The notes under the pieces: model-generated
What the model was told of the DNA's origin: nothing
The model's database searches: none
Seen by the model: only the letters and a program-made list of their open reading frames with translations
Position numbers and translations under genes: made by a program
Part shown: positions 54,121 through 63,673 of the stretch, one piece after another
How positions within the stretch are numbered: the stretch's first letter is position 1
Layout: every line of letters starts with the position of its first letter
Assembly (NCBI GenBank): GCA_022844565.1
Contig: JALHLK010000003.1
Coordinates: 62,001 to 126,000, forward strand
Direction: 5' to 3'
Length of the DNA stretch: 64,000 nt
Origin: Saprospiraceae bacterium
GTDB lineage: Bacteria; Bacteroidota; Bacteroidia; Chitinophagales; Saprospiraceae

Positions 54121-55642
54121 TACAATCGCACTACTATTGTTAGTCCTTACATTTTTTGCTTGTAAACAAGAAGCAGTCAGTGATCAAGTTGTGAAGGAAA
54201 AACACCGACCTCAGTATCATTTTACACCAGACAGTATGTGGATGAATGATCCTAATGGCATGTTTTATTATGAAGGCACCTATCATTTGTTTTACCAATA
54301 TTTTCCAGGTTCTATCGTCTGGGGTCCTATGCATTGGGGTCATGCGGTGAGTAAAGATTTAGTAACCTGGGAGCACAAAGAAATCGCGTTATACCCCGAT
54401 AGTTTGGGATACATATTTTCAGGAAGTGCTGTAGTAGATGTCAATAATACGAGTGGCCTTGCTAAAAATGGAGAGACTCCCATTGTAGCCATTTTCACAC
54501 ATCATAATATGGCAAAAGAGAAAGAAGGAGCAATAGATTTTCAGTATCAATCAATAGCTTATTCACTGGATGGTGGAGAAACTTTTACAAAATATGCAGG
54601 CAATCCTGTGATCAAAAACCCGGGGATTAGAGATTTTAGAGACCCAAAAGTGTTTTGGCATGAGTCCTCTAAAAAATGGGTAATGATCTTTGCAGCTCAA
54701 AACAAAGTAATGTTGTACAATTCGCCAAACCTTACAGAATGGGCATTGATCAGTGAGTTTGGATCAAATATCGGTGCTCATGGCGGAGTATGGGAATGTC
54801 CAGATTTATTCGAAATAAAAGTAGAAGGCACAGATACCAAAAAATGGGTCATGTTGGTCAGCATCAACCCTGGTGCACCAAATGGTGGTTCGGGTACACA
54901 ATACTTTGTTGGTGATTTTGATGGTACGTCATTTGTGATGGACGAAGATTTTACAAATCAGATCAATCAAGACTCATCGATATGGATCGATTATGGTAGA
55001 GATAATTACGCAGGAGTGACCTGGTCAAATGTTCCTGAAACAGATGGAAGACGATTGTTCATGGGATGGATGGGCAATTGGGATTATGCACAACAAGTAC
55101 CCACCAAAAGATGGAGAAGTGCTATGACATTGGCACGATCTTTACATTTAGAAAAAATTGGTGCTGATTATCTACTGGTATCTAAACCGGTAGATGAATT
55201 GTCAAAATATCAAACCCAAAAAGGCAATATCAGTAGTGTCAAATTGGATAAGCCAGTCACCGTATTTGAAAATTTGCAGAATGCCTATGTAGAATTAAGT
55301 GGCAGCACCAAAGCGGAGGTAGAATTTAAGTTTACCAACGAATTGAATGATGAAGTAATCCTCACTTTAAGCAAAGAAAATATGACCTTGACGAGAAAGG
55401 AGGGTTTAGGAATCGAAAAGTTTAGTGATAAATTTGCTGGCACCCAAGTAGCTCCAAGAAAGAGTAAAAGTGAGGCTTTTGATTTAAAAATATACATTGA
55501 TCAAAGTTCTATTGAGATTTTTGCTGATGGAGGCAAAACAGTCATGACTTCCTTATACTTTTTTGATAAATCGATTAGTAAATTGACAGTATCGGGGAGT
55601 GGGGGACAGATAGATAAGGGGACTTGGGGTGTGATGAGGTGA
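54104..55642 (+). CDS. GH32 lipoprotein (levanase/fructanase type)
   Basis: A 512-residue lipoprotein (lipobox TFFAC, Cys20). The five-bladed propeller has WMNDPNG (Asp49 nucleophile), FSGSAVVD, RDPKVF (transition-state Asp) and WECPDLF (acid/base Glu near 231); a C-terminal beta sandwich ends SIEIFADGGKTVMTSLYF. It cleaves beta-fructosides such as levan, inulin or sucrose. The WMNDPNG, RDP and ECPDL set is complete, so activity is expected. No SusC/SusD or fructokinase lies nearby. It overlaps uvrA by 17 bases. Confidence 0.92.
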   Translation: MVKKLNTIALLLLVLTFFACKQEAVSDQVVKEKHRPQYHFTPDSMWMNDPNGMFYYEGTYHLFYQYFPGSIVWGPMHWGHAVSKDLVTWEHKEIALYPDSLGYIFSGSAVVDVNNTSGLAKNGETPIVAIFTHHNMAKEKEGAIDFQYQSIAYSLDGGETFTKYAGNPVIKNPGIRDFRDPKVFWHESSKKWVMIFAAQNKVMLYNSPNLTEWALISEFGSNIGAHGGVWECPDLFEIKVEGTDTKKWVMLVSINPGAPNGGSGTQYFVGDFDGTSFVMDEDFTNQINQDSSIWIDYGRDNYAGVTWSNVPETDGRRLFMGWMGNWDYAQQVPTKRWRSAMTLARSLHLEKIGADYLLVSKPVDELSKYQTQKGNISSVKLDKPVTVFENLQNAYVELSGSTKAEVEFKFTNELNDEVILTLSKENMTLTRKEGLGIEKFSDKFAGTQVAPRKSKSEAFDLKIYIDQSSIEIFADGGKTVMTSLYFFDKSISKLTVSGSGGQIDKGTWGVMR

Positions 55643-55669
55643 TTGAAAAGCTGAATAGACAGGAAAATA

Positions 55670-55699
55670 AAAAGGGCAGTTTTGAAGAACTGCCCTTTT
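55670..55699. terminator. Bidirectional terminator between GH32 and BI-1 genes
   Basis: A perfect 12-bp stem (AAAAGGGCAGTT with AACTGCCCTTTT) with a 6-base loop has A/T runs on both sides, so it can end transcripts from both converging genes. Confidence 0.85.
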
Positions 55700-55729
55700 A
55701 CAAAAATATTATTTTATTGATCTTTTAGT

Positions 55730-56416
55730 CTAATCCCTACTCATAAATATCCTCAACACATACCAAAATAGCAACATCACACTTCCAAATATCTGAAGTG
55801 CAGCACCCACATATTGACTGGTATTAAACTGATCTCTAATTTGAGAAGTTTGGTATAGGATACTTGCAGAAGCAATCAACACCATCCCTACGGAAAACCA
55901 AAGGCCCAAGTTAAAACCAAAAATGGCACCTGCTACGATTAAACCAAGCGCTACAAATCCCCCAATGACTATCGCAGTCCTCAAAAAAGAAAAGTCAGCA
56001 TTGGTCAGAAATACCATCGCGGTCAATCCTCCGAACATCGCCAAAGTAACAATAGCCGCTTGATTGATCACTCCAAATCCACTATAAGAAATGGCCATAT
56101 AGATCATAGGAAGGAAAATGAAAGCTTCTAAAAGTATGAATAGTCCCAACCCTAGATATTGAGTATTGCGATCAGCAGAAAAGGCAAATCTGTCAGATAC
56201 AAATGAACCTAGCCAAAATAACCCTAGTATAAAGAGCCATACATATTTACCAGAAAGCATTGACTCAATCAATGTCACAGGTATTACATTAAGTAACAAG
56301 GCCTCAACCCCAATAAAAGCCAATATAGCTACAGCTACATGTGTATACGTTTTTCTAAAAAAATCAGCTCTGTCTTCGACAGAAGCTTGTGATAAAATAG
56401 GTGAGTAATCTTCCAT
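55730..56416 (-). CDS. Bax inhibitor-1/YccA family membrane protein
   Basis: A 228-residue protein with seven predicted membrane helices, starting with a hydrophilic segment (FFRKTYTHVAVAILAFIGVEALL). The family block AMFGGLTAMVFLTNADFSFL and the C-terminal acidic/helical end YVGAALQIFGSVMLLFWYVLRI are typical of BI-1 (TMBIM), which in bacteria (YetJ, YccA) modulates Ca2+ leak or FtsH. It is a single gene convergent with GH32. Confidence 0.9.
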   Translation of the reverse strand: MEDYSPILSQASVEDRADFFRKTYTHVAVAILAFIGVEALLLNVIPVTLIESMLSGKYVWLFILGLFWLGSFVSDRFAFSADRNTQYLGLGLFILLEAFIFLPMIYMAISYSGFGVINQAAIVTLAMFGGLTAMVFLTNADFSFLRTAIVIGGFVALGLIVAGAIFGFNLGLWFSVGMVLIASASILYQTSQIRDQFNTSQYVGAALQIFGSVMLLFWYVLRIFMSRD

Positions 56417-56553
56417 AGAATTAAATGTTTTATGTTATGCAAACAAATATAATATAATTTTGACATGCAGGCATAAATTTTTTAAAAAACAGGAAAAATT
56501 GAAGGTTTATGTATGGGATGATCTTGGCTAAGTCTGATCGACCGTATTGTAGG

Positions 56554-56776
56554 CTAGTGCTCCGTCCAAATAAAGAAACTAATTATTTGTGGCTCTTTTT
56601 GAATATCTTTTCGTTAAAAAGCCTCGCTGAAAATTGTATTAGCTGTGGCATGGGAGCCACAGTTCAAAGCTAAAATCGTTTGCGACGATTTTTTAACGCT
56701 TTTCATGTTTTTTGCCTCAATCTATCCAAAAATATCTCACAACTTAATTTAGATCTTTATCTAGACGGAGCACTAG
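56554..56776. mobile_element. MITE-like element with 23-bp imperfect TIR
   Basis: Ends 56554-56576 and 56754-56776 are complementary at 21 of 23 positions. The 223-base body has no gene but carries hairpins such as CTGTGGC/GCCACAG (56643-56649 and 56656-56662) and AAATCGT/ACGATTT. No clear target duplication flanks it. It ends 7 bases from the stop of the next gene. The left tip recurs at 7772-7783. Confidence 0.65.
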
Positions 56777-56783
56777 GTGTTTT

Positions 56784-57116
56784 TCAATTTAATCCAGTTG
56801 AATTTAATCGTTTTATTCTTTTCGCTCTTTTCTTTTGATAATCGGCAATCTCAGAATAAAAAGAAACATTCCTTGTAAAAATCAAATGTGTCAATGCACA
56901 AACCAATTTATAACCGTCAACTAATTCAACCACACACATTATCCCAGAAATATCCCCACTATTATGGACACCGGTAATAGTCAGCTCTGTCTTTAATGTA
57001 ATCGGGTGTCCATTTTGACGAAAAATCTGAACCAACTCCCTTATCGGAAATGCCCTTAAAGGAAGATTGTCATTAATCATGGTTGTCAAATTTTGATATT
57101 GCTCTGTTATATCCAT
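56784..57116 (-). CDS. Small uncharacterised protein, possibly nucleic-acid binding
   Basis: I do not recognise a family. The 110-residue protein has no signal peptide; residues 1-35 are helical (NDNLPLRAFPIRELVQIFRQNGHPI), the middle is beta-rich (LKTELTITGVHNSGDISGIMCVVEL), and the tail is strongly basic (YQKKRAKRIKRLNSTG). It lies directly beside the MITE-like element, and shares orientation with the following orphan genes. Confidence 0.55.
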   Translation of the reverse strand: MDITEQYQNLTTMINDNLPLRAFPIRELVQIFRQNGHPITLKTELTITGVHNSGDISGIMCVVELVDGYKLVCALTHLIFTRNVSFYSEIADYQKKRAKRIKRLNSTGLN

Positions 57117-57399
57117 TCTGCATCAATTTACCAAAGGTCAAATTTACGATTTTCAATTGGAGTCTTTCTTACATTTTCTATATTTTTCAATAACTTTTCA
57201 GGTATCTTTTGAAATCCTTTTTACATGGTGGATTATTATAAAAAATCTTCTTTATAATATCATCTTATCATCTAAATCCCAATCATTCATTCCTTAATTA
57301 TTGATTCAGATTTATCAAGGAATTCGTTGTTTGTTTTGCAATTTTTAGCCTAAGCCCTGAATTGCAAAGTCAAATCAAGTCAGTCATAATTCAAATGAA

Positions 57400-57582
57400 A
57401 TGATCAAATTTAAAATAGAAATATATGCCATAACACACAGCCCTTGGATGTCGTACAGAGAGACAGAAGTTAAGCCCAATGAAGTTCTTCATTTCACTTT
57501 TCCAGCAGATTTTCAGGCTAGGTGGATACGATTTGTTGTGAATAAAGATTGTGTTGCTACGACGATGCTTAAGTATGAGTAG
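57400..57582 (+). pseudogene. Short fragment resembling a C-terminal beta domain
   Basis: An ATG frame of 60 residues (MIKFKIEIYAITHSPW..) ends in RWIRFVVNKDCVATTMLKYE. This looks like the last strands of a beta sandwich at the C-terminus of larger secreted Bacteroidota proteins, so it may be a gene tail left by a deletion. No N-terminal part or signal peptide exists upstream. A real small gene cannot be excluded. Confidence 0.4.
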
Positions 57583-57780
57583 GGCACTATTTGAGTAAAT
57601 TATTGGATAGATAAAAAACTGAAATAAATTCTCGTTTACTCAAAGACAAGTTGTTTAATTTAAAGGCTAAAATATCTTGACCCTAATTTCGGGATATCCT
57701 TATATTTAGTGGTGTTAAAGAGATGGATGAGGTGGCTCATTGGTTGGCCCGATCTACTCGATTATGGCTAGTTTTACAAT

Positions 57781-58809
57781 TTACCAGTTTCTAAATTTAT
57801 CTAAATTTTTTTCTACTTCAATTGAAGAATAATCAACAAGTATATACTGTATAGTCGATATGATTTCTTCTCTTTCTTCGGTATAAATAGCATCATATTT
57901 GTCAGCTATTTTATTTAGATTGACAACGCATATTTTCAACTCTTTCTTCCAATCATTATATTCGATATTTTTCTTTAATGTCTCAAGTACGATCTGAATT
58001 TCCAAAATAATTTGTTTTTCACAACCAATTTCATGAAGATTATTTACTAATAGAGCTATTTGATCCGCTTCTGAATCTTGGCCTGAAATGTAAATTTTTC
58101 CATTTAAGAAAACATCACAATTAGGATTTAGTTTGTCTAGAGATGAAAAGTCTTTAAGGTTTCTACAATCTGATATTTTTAGCTCGAAAATAGCATTATC
58201 TTTTCCTAATCCGTTTAAAGTAACTAATTTCTTGCATTCATCTAAAGTTAGTTTTTGAAGTTTTGTTAATAAATGCAGTCCTTTTAATGACTGACAATTT
58301 GCAAAAATAAGATAGAGCTCAGTGAGATTACGAAAATTTCCAAATTCTTCTAAGTCAGTTTCTGTATATCCATCCAAAGACAAGCTTTCAAGTTTATGAA
58401 GACTAGTTAAATTCTTATACCTCTTGGAATATTCACAATTTAAGTATTTTAGGTTTGGGAAACATTTGAAATCAATTTTCCCTTTCTTGTCACAGCGCAA
58501 ATCAAGAAATTTTATTTCTTTAATGTTTTCAAGCGGAGCTAGATCCTTTATATGACAATTTATATATATCCCTTCTATATCTTTAAATTCCGGCTGTAAT
58601 AGAAAATTTAAATCACTTGTTGCAATTGAAATATGCTTAATGCCATTTTCAACAATTACCTGTTTAGCTGCTTCTATATTGGAATCCCAAATAGTAATCA
58701 TGTATCCTTCTTTTCCTAGCTGTTTTTCACAAGGACTAAATTCATGCTTAGGTATTGGATGAATTCTGCCATTAATTTCAACCTCAAAGTATTCTAAATC
58801 TATACTCAT
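57781..58809 (-). CDS. Leucine-rich-repeat protein
   Basis: A 342-residue soluble protein with irregular leucine-rich repeats from about 85 to 230 (LAPLENIKEIKFLDLRCD, FPNLKYLNCEYS, LTSLHKLESLSLDGY, FRNLTELYLIFANC, LTKLQKLTLDECKKL). An N-terminal beta region and a C-terminal helical domain (LLVNNLHEIGCEKQIILEIQIVLETLKKNIEYNDW) flank them. No signal peptide, so a cytoplasmic binding role is likely. The partner is unknown. Confidence 0.7.
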   Translation of the reverse strand: MSIDLEYFEVEINGRIHPIPKHEFSPCEKQLGKEGYMITIWDSNIEAAKQVIVENGIKHISIATSDLNFLLQPEFKDIEGIYINCHIKDLAPLENIKEIKFLDLRCDKKGKIDFKCFPNLKYLNCEYSKRYKNLTSLHKLESLSLDGYTETDLEEFGNFRNLTELYLIFANCQSLKGLHLLTKLQKLTLDECKKLVTLNGLGKDNAIFELKISDCRNLKDFSSLDKLNPNCDVFLNGKIYISGQDSEADQIALLVNNLHEIGCEKQIILEIQIVLETLKKNIEYNDWKKELKICVVNLNKIADKYDAIYTEEREEIISTIQYILVDYSSIEVEKNLDKFRNW

Positions 58810-58840
58810 TTAATTATTGTAATTTTAATTGGAATCAATG

Positions 58841-58900
58841 GTTGGGCTACACGACGGCTCGTCCCTCTAGGCCAATATTGCCTAGCAGCCTGTGTTATGA
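58841..58900. repeat. GC-rich inverted repeat between orphan genes
   Basis: A local GC-rich patch holds the perfect hairpin CTAGGC (58867-58872) / GCCTAG (58880-58885) with partial outer pairing. It resembles recombination sites of cassette arrays only loosely, and the canonical RYYYAAC/GTTRRRY ends are not both found. Confidence 0.4.
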
Positions 58901-58911
58901 CTTCGTAATTT

Positions 58912-59067
58912 TTATTTTAAAATTACCTTGAGTTCTTTAGGAAGTCCTACTTTTTCTAAAAGTTTCTTGACTTTTTCTGTCTTAGCTGGAAAGTTATCTT
59001 TTGAAGCTTGTTTGTTTAATGCTTCTTTTGATTTGTTTTGCGACTTTTCAACAACTGTATATGCCAT
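58912..59067 (-). CDS. Small lysine-rich protein of 51 residues
   Basis: ATG at 59067 to a TAA at 58912-58914 encodes MAYTVVEKSQNKSKEALNKQ and more, ending LPKELKVILK. It is highly charged (many Lys), helical, and without signal. It is not in a known family. The frame is supported by its orientation in the run of minus-strand genes; it may still be spurious. Confidence 0.4.
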   Translation of the reverse strand: MAYTVVEKSQNKSKEALNKQASKDNFPAKTEKVKKLLEKVGLPKELKVILK

Positions 59068-59305
59068 ATTAGTTTATTTTACTGATGGTGAATCCAATAT
59101 AATCGGTCTTCATACTGGAACAGCTTTTCTATGTTTATTTTGATCTACGTTTTTAACGCTATAAATATACAAATTTGTTTTGAATATTTATACTTCTGGG
59201 TTGAAAATAAAACAAACACTGAATTGGAAATTATTTATTTTATAGAAGAATACTATTTTATCCAAATCTTATTAGATTATAGTTTTTCATCTTTGGTCCT
59301 CCTGC

Positions 59306-59917
59306 TCATTGTCTCATTGAAATGTTTTCGTGCACCCATTTTGCTTCTTCATCTGGTGATATTTTATCCAATGTGCTACCTATTCTACTAAATGTCGAAT
59401 GTGGAAAGTCGTAAGGTTTGCTGTCGTCAAAGTAAGGTCCTACTACACCTAAACTCCAACCTTCTTTTGCCGCCCAATGAGGTTCGTACACCCTGTATTT
59501 GAAAACTTCGTAATGAACTAAGTTGTTCTGTCCGTCAAAGTCAAATGTTACCCGCTTAATGTGTTCTATTTCGTCTGGACACGCACCAAGTTCAGTCGGA
59601 AATTCTAACCAATTTGCAAGACTACTTTCAGCACCAGAAATTAAATTATGGTATTCCTTGGGGAATAACTTTGTTTTATTATGGTCAGTCAAAAGTTGAA
59701 AAGCATGTTGCCTTGTCAAAACGTTTTTTGCAAAAGGTAGGACGTCATTCTCAGAAATTTCTTGTCCACTTTTAAGTTTGTTATAGAGTTCTTTAACCCT
59801 GTCAAAGCGTTCAGCATTGAGTTTGGTGTTTTGCTTTTTAACTGTTAAAAACCTATATCCAAGAAAAACTATTATTGCTAAAATTATCAACCCTAATATT
59901 ATTAAAGATATTTTCAT
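59306..59917 (-). CDS. Membrane-anchored uncharacterised protein
   Basis: A 203-residue protein with an N-terminal membrane helix (ISLIILGLIILAIIVFLGYRF) and a soluble part. The segments PFAKNVLTRQHAFQLL, FPKEYHNLISGAESSLANWLEFPTELG and DYFDDSKPYDFPHSTFS-like sequence belong to no family I know. The C-terminus is Gly/Trp/Pro-rich (EPHWAAKEGWSLGVVGPYF), suggesting a compact domain. It may be in the cassette-like group described nearby. Confidence 0.6.
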   Translation of the reverse strand: MKISLIILGLIILAIIVFLGYRFLTVKKQNTKLNAERFDRVKELYNKLKSGQEISENDVLPFAKNVLTRQHAFQLLTDHNKTKLFPKEYHNLISGAESSLANWLEFPTELGACPDEIEHIKRVTFDFDGQNNLVHYEVFKYRVYEPHWAAKEGWSLGVVGPYFDDSKPYDFPHSTFSRIGSTLDKISPDEEAKWVHENISMRQ

Positions 59918-60099
59918 TCTTCGTTTACTTTAAGTTTTTCTTTGTGTGAGTAGTTTCAGTTAGCCTTGAAACCAAATTATTATAAAATAGGACATATCTA
60001 TTCCAAACTTTCCACATTTTCAAAATCCATACTCAAGATCTTGATTTTGCCTTCCCTTTATCATCTAATTTTTTTCAGACAAAAAATGATAAAACAAAA

Positions 60100-60576
60100 T
60101 TACCTCTTCCTCCTCACCTCATAATACTCCTTCGTCGCACCCCACATCTTCCTATCGATCCGCGAGATCAAAGTACCATCTTTCGTTTTCCACTCCAAAT
60201 GCATATGCCATTCATACTTACCATGTGTATCAATTTGATGTTTTACATCCTTTAGGAGTTCATCAGAAATCACAAACTCAGCATAAATAGCTTCTTTACC
60301 CGGTTTTATAAATTGAATACTTCCACCTTTATCCCAGACCACGTATTGATCTTTACCCAATAAATGCATAAACATCAACATGTAAAAAGGGTCAGATGCT
60401 GAAAACATACTGCCACCGAATATGGTGCCTACATAATTATAAGTCCATAGATTGAGCCTAAGTCTGATTTTTAGATATTTCCAATCATCACTTATCTCCA
60501 ATATCTTGCCACCAGTCCCAAAATACATTGGGTACCAGTTCATAGAATATCTAAGGAGTGTGGTTTTTTTAATCAA
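60100..60576 (-). CDS. DUF4442 hotdog-fold protein
   Basis: A 158-residue protein of the hotdog thioesterase superfamily (DUF4442). The core is LRLNLWTYNYVGTIFGGSMFSASDPFYMLMFMHLLG, and FIKPGKEAIYAEFVI. The start is TTG at 60576, three bases after the gcvP stop. There is no in-frame ATG before residue 12 (MNWYPMYF), and the leading TLLRYSMNWYP matches family N-termini, so the TTG is plausible. Acyl-CoA thioesterase activity is possible but unproven. Confidence 0.82.
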   Translation of the reverse strand: MIKKTTLLRYSMNWYPMYFGTGGKILEISDDWKYLKIRLRLNLWTYNYVGTIFGGSMFSASDPFYMLMFMHLLGKDQYVVWDKGGSIQFIKPGKEAIYAEFVISDELLKDVKHQIDTHGKYEWHMHLEWKTKDGTLISRIDRKMWGATKEYYEVRRKR

Positions 60577-60579
60577 TGC

Positions 60580-63441
60580 TTAGTTCTGCTCTGCATACTC
60601 CGATATAGGAGGACAAGTACAGATCAAATTCCGATCTCCATGTGCGCTATCTATCCTTGAAACGGTAGGCCAAAACTTACCCATCTCATGGATGTAGGCA
60701 AGTGGATAAGCCGCTTTTTGTCTGCTATACGTGTATATCCATTCATCTGCCATTATAATTGCAGCTGTATGTGGGGCATTGGAGAGGGTATTGGATTGTA
60801 AGTCCATATCGCCTCGAGCTATTTCATCTATTTCAGCTCTGATGGCCAACATAGCCTCACAAAATCTATCCAACTCGTCGATACTTTCACTTTCAGTTGG
60901 CTCGATCATGATGGTACCTGCTACTGGGAAACTCAATGTTGGAGCATGGAAACCATAATCCATCAGTCGTTTAGCCACATCTTCTGCAGAGACTAAACTT
61001 TTGAACGGACGTAGGTCAATGATCAACTCATGCGCAGCTCTTCCATTCTTGCCAACGTATAGTACTTCATATTCTTTTTCTAACCGTGCTTTGATATAGT
61101 TAGCATTTAAGATAGCATATTTTGTAGCATTGGTTAATCCGATTGGGCCTAACATGCGTATATAAGCGTAAGAGATCAATAAAATACTTGCACTACCAAA
61201 TGGTGCTGCCGAGATGGCTGTTGTAGCTTTTATTCCACCTGTTTTAGTGAAAACGTGTCCTGGTAAGTAAGGGGCTAATTTATCATTGACACAAATTGGA
61301 CCCATTCCTGGGCCACCACCACCGTGTGGGATGGCGAATGTTTTGTGCAAATTGAGATGACATACATCTGCTCCAATCAATCCTGGACTGGTCAATCCTA
61401 CTTGAGCATTCATATTAGCACCATCCATATAAACGAGGCCTCCATTTTCGTGGATTAACTGACAAATTTCTTTGATTTGTTCCTCAAACACACCGTGAGT
61501 ACTTGGATAGGTAACCATCAAAGCGGCTAAATTATCTTTATGTGCTACAGCTCTTGTTTTTAAGTCTTCAAAATCGATATTGCCCATTTCATCACAAGCT
61601 ACAACTTCCACAACCATGCCTGCCATTACCGCACTTGCAGGATTGGTACCGTGTGCAGAAGATGGTATCAATGCCACGTTTCTATGGTCTTGACCTCTAT
61701 CTTTGTGATAAGCTCTAATGGCCATCAAACCTGCATATTCTCCCTGAGCACCACTATTAGGCTGTAGCGAACAAGCTGTGAATCCAGTGCATTCACACAA
61801 ATAATCTGATAATTCTTCAAAAATTTGTTGATAACCTTTTGTTTGATCTACTGGCACAAAAGGATGAATATTTGCAAAATAAGGTAGGCTGACAGGTATC
61901 ATTTCTGATGCTGCATTGAGTTTCATCGTACACGAACCTAGCGATATCATAGAATGCGTCAAAGACAAATCTTTGTTTTCCAACCGTTTGATGTACCGCA
62001 TCATGTTCGATTCTGAATGGTATTTATGGAAGTTTGGATGGGTGAGGTATTCTGATGTTCTTGACAACTGAATTGTATCTACATGATCTCTTAAAGTTAC
62101 TGTTTTACCAGTCAATGCTTCAAATATAGATATTATTGCAACCACGTCATCCGAATCAATCTCTTCTCCTATTGATAAAGACACCGAATTATTTCTGTAA
62201 AAAAGATTGGTTTCTTTGCTTTCGGCTATTGATTTTAATTTTGTGACTTCTTCGCTAGATAGGTTTATGGTAAGTGTATCAAAATATTGATTATTTACTA
62301 CCGATAGTCCTAAATCCGTCAAGGCATTATTAATTTGTGCTGTATTCGACCTAATGATCTCTGCAATATTTTTTATGCCATCGGGGCCATGATAAACAGC
62401 ATACATAGCAGCCATGTTGGCAAGGAGCGCTTGAGCCGTACAAATATTGGATGTTGCTTTTTCTCTTCTAATGTGCTGCTCTCGAGTTTGTAAAGCCATT
62501 CTCAGTGCAGGTTTTCCTGTCGAATCGATTGATAAACCGATGATTCTACCTGGAATCAACCTTTTATATTCTTCCTTTGTACTAAAAAATGCTGCGTGAG
62601 GTCCGCCATATCCCATTGGCACTCCAAATCGTTGAGAGTTACCAACTACAATGTCTGCACCCCATTCTCCCGGAGGAGTGATCATCGTAAGTGCCATCAG
62701 GTCACTTGCTGCACAGACCATGATCTCTTTTTCTTTGCAAGCACTGCAAAGTTGGGTATAATCACTGATTTCTCCTAAACCATCAGGATATTGTATCAGA
62801 ATACCGATGACCGATTCATCAAGTACAAAACTTTTCCAATCGGCTATGACAACTTCTATACCCAAAGGTTCTGCCCTAGTATATAATATATCCTTAGTTT
62901 GCTCAAATACATTGGTGTCGACCAAAAAACGATTAGCTTTATTGGCCTTTGCTTTTTTATTTCGGATTCCCTCCATCATGGCCATTGCTTCTGCGGCAGC
63001 TGTTCCCTCGTCTAGTAGACTTGCATTTGCTATTGGTAGTCCAGTCAAGTCTGATACCATCGTTTGAAAATTAAACAATGATTCTAATCTGCCTTGTGCT
63101 ATTTCAGCTTGGTAGGGTGTATATTGTGTGTACCAACCTGGATTTTGAAACACATTTCTTAATACAACTGAAGGTGTAATCGTACCATAATAACCTTGAC
63201 CGATTAATGACCGATATACTTTATTTTGCATACCTATTTTTCTTATCTCGTCAAGCAATTGTTGCTCAGACAAGGCTTGAGGTATATTCATTTGGGTAGT
63301 AGATCTGATTTGTGGCGGTACTGTTTCGTCAATCAACTGATCGATAGAACTTACTCCGATAAGCTTCAACATTTTAGCTACTTCGTGTTTATTTGGGCCT
63401 ATGTGTCTTCTTTCGAAGTTATTTAAATTGGTTTGATTCAT
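60580..63441 (-). CDS. gcvP: Glycine dehydrogenase (decarboxylating), P protein
   Basis: A 953-residue fused P1/P2-type enzyme. PLP-binding Lys is in LHKTFAIPHGGGGPGMGP near 700; other blocks are FLLDEGTAAAEAMAM-like ASLLDEGTAAAEAM, QGYYGTITPSVVLRN, SLGSCTMKLN, and NSGAQGEYAG. It releases CO2 from glycine and passes the aminomethyl group to lipoyl-GcvH. gcvH and gcvT are not in the window. A DUF4442 gene follows 3 bases later. Confidence 0.96.
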   Translation of the reverse strand: MNQTNLNNFERRHIGPNKHEVAKMLKLIGVSSIDQLIDETVPPQIRSTTQMNIPQALSEQQLLDEIRKIGMQNKVYRSLIGQGYYGTITPSVVLRNVFQNPGWYTQYTPYQAEIAQGRLESLFNFQTMVSDLTGLPIANASLLDEGTAAAEAMAMMEGIRNKKAKANKANRFLVDTNVFEQTKDILYTRAEPLGIEVVIADWKSFVLDESVIGILIQYPDGLGEISDYTQLCSACKEKEIMVCAASDLMALTMITPPGEWGADIVVGNSQRFGVPMGYGGPHAAFFSTKEEYKRLIPGRIIGLSIDSTGKPALRMALQTREQHIRREKATSNICTAQALLANMAAMYAVYHGPDGIKNIAEIIRSNTAQINNALTDLGLSVVNNQYFDTLTINLSSEEVTKLKSIAESKETNLFYRNNSVSLSIGEEIDSDDVVAIISIFEALTGKTVTLRDHVDTIQLSRTSEYLTHPNFHKYHSESNMMRYIKRLENKDLSLTHSMISLGSCTMKLNAASEMIPVSLPYFANIHPFVPVDQTKGYQQIFEELSDYLCECTGFTACSLQPNSGAQGEYAGLMAIRAYHKDRGQDHRNVALIPSSAHGTNPASAVMAGMVVEVVACDEMGNIDFEDLKTRAVAHKDNLAALMVTYPSTHGVFEEQIKEICQLIHENGGLVYMDGANMNAQVGLTSPGLIGADVCHLNLHKTFAIPHGGGGPGMGPICVNDKLAPYLPGHVFTKTGGIKATTAISAAPFGSASILLISYAYIRMLGPIGLTNATKYAILNANYIKARLEKEYEVLYVGKNGRAAHELIIDLRPFKSLVSAEDVAKRLMDYGFHAPTLSFPVAGTIMIEPTESESIDELDRFCEAMLAIRAEIDEIARGDMDLQSNTLSNAPHTAAIIMADEWIYTYSRQKAAYPLAYIHEMGKFWPTVSRIDSAHGDRNLICTCPPISEYAEQN

Positions 63442-63470
63442 GTATTATAGATATACTTTTAAAATTTGTG

Positions 63471-63478
63471 CAAAATTA
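63471..63478 (-). promoter_or_regulatory. -7 box (TAATTTTG on minus strand) of gcvP
   Basis: The minus strand reads TAATTTTG, 29 bases before the ATG. No glycine-riboswitch-like sequence lies in the leader or in 63442-63673. Confidence 0.5.
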
Positions 63479-63642
63479 TAATTTTAGGATTATGTTTTAC
63501 CATTTTAATATACAAACTTTTTAACAATATGTTGAGTACTGTGAATTGTAATTTTGTAAAAATTTATAATCATTCTATTTTTATGAGTTTGAATTAACAT
63601 TAATTTTAAATCAAATTTCCTTTTCAATCATCATAAGTCTTA

Positions 63643-63650
63643 TATATTTG
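63643..63650 (+). promoter_or_regulatory. -7 box (TATATTTG) of the alkaline phosphatase gene
   Basis: TATATTTG fits TAnnTTTG, 23 bases before the ATG. No Pho-box-like repeat is evident. Confidence 0.5.
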
Positions 63651-63673
63651 CCAATTGAAGTAAAAAAAGAGGT

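Noticed and set aside
58841-58900. Canonical integron attC site
   Set aside because: The hairpin is good, but the end motifs RYYYAAC and GTTRRRY do not both occur at the required places. It is reported only as an inverted repeat.
63442-63673. Glycine riboswitch before gcvP
   Set aside because: The leader on the gcvP strand is very short and AT-rich, with no conserved riboswitch core.
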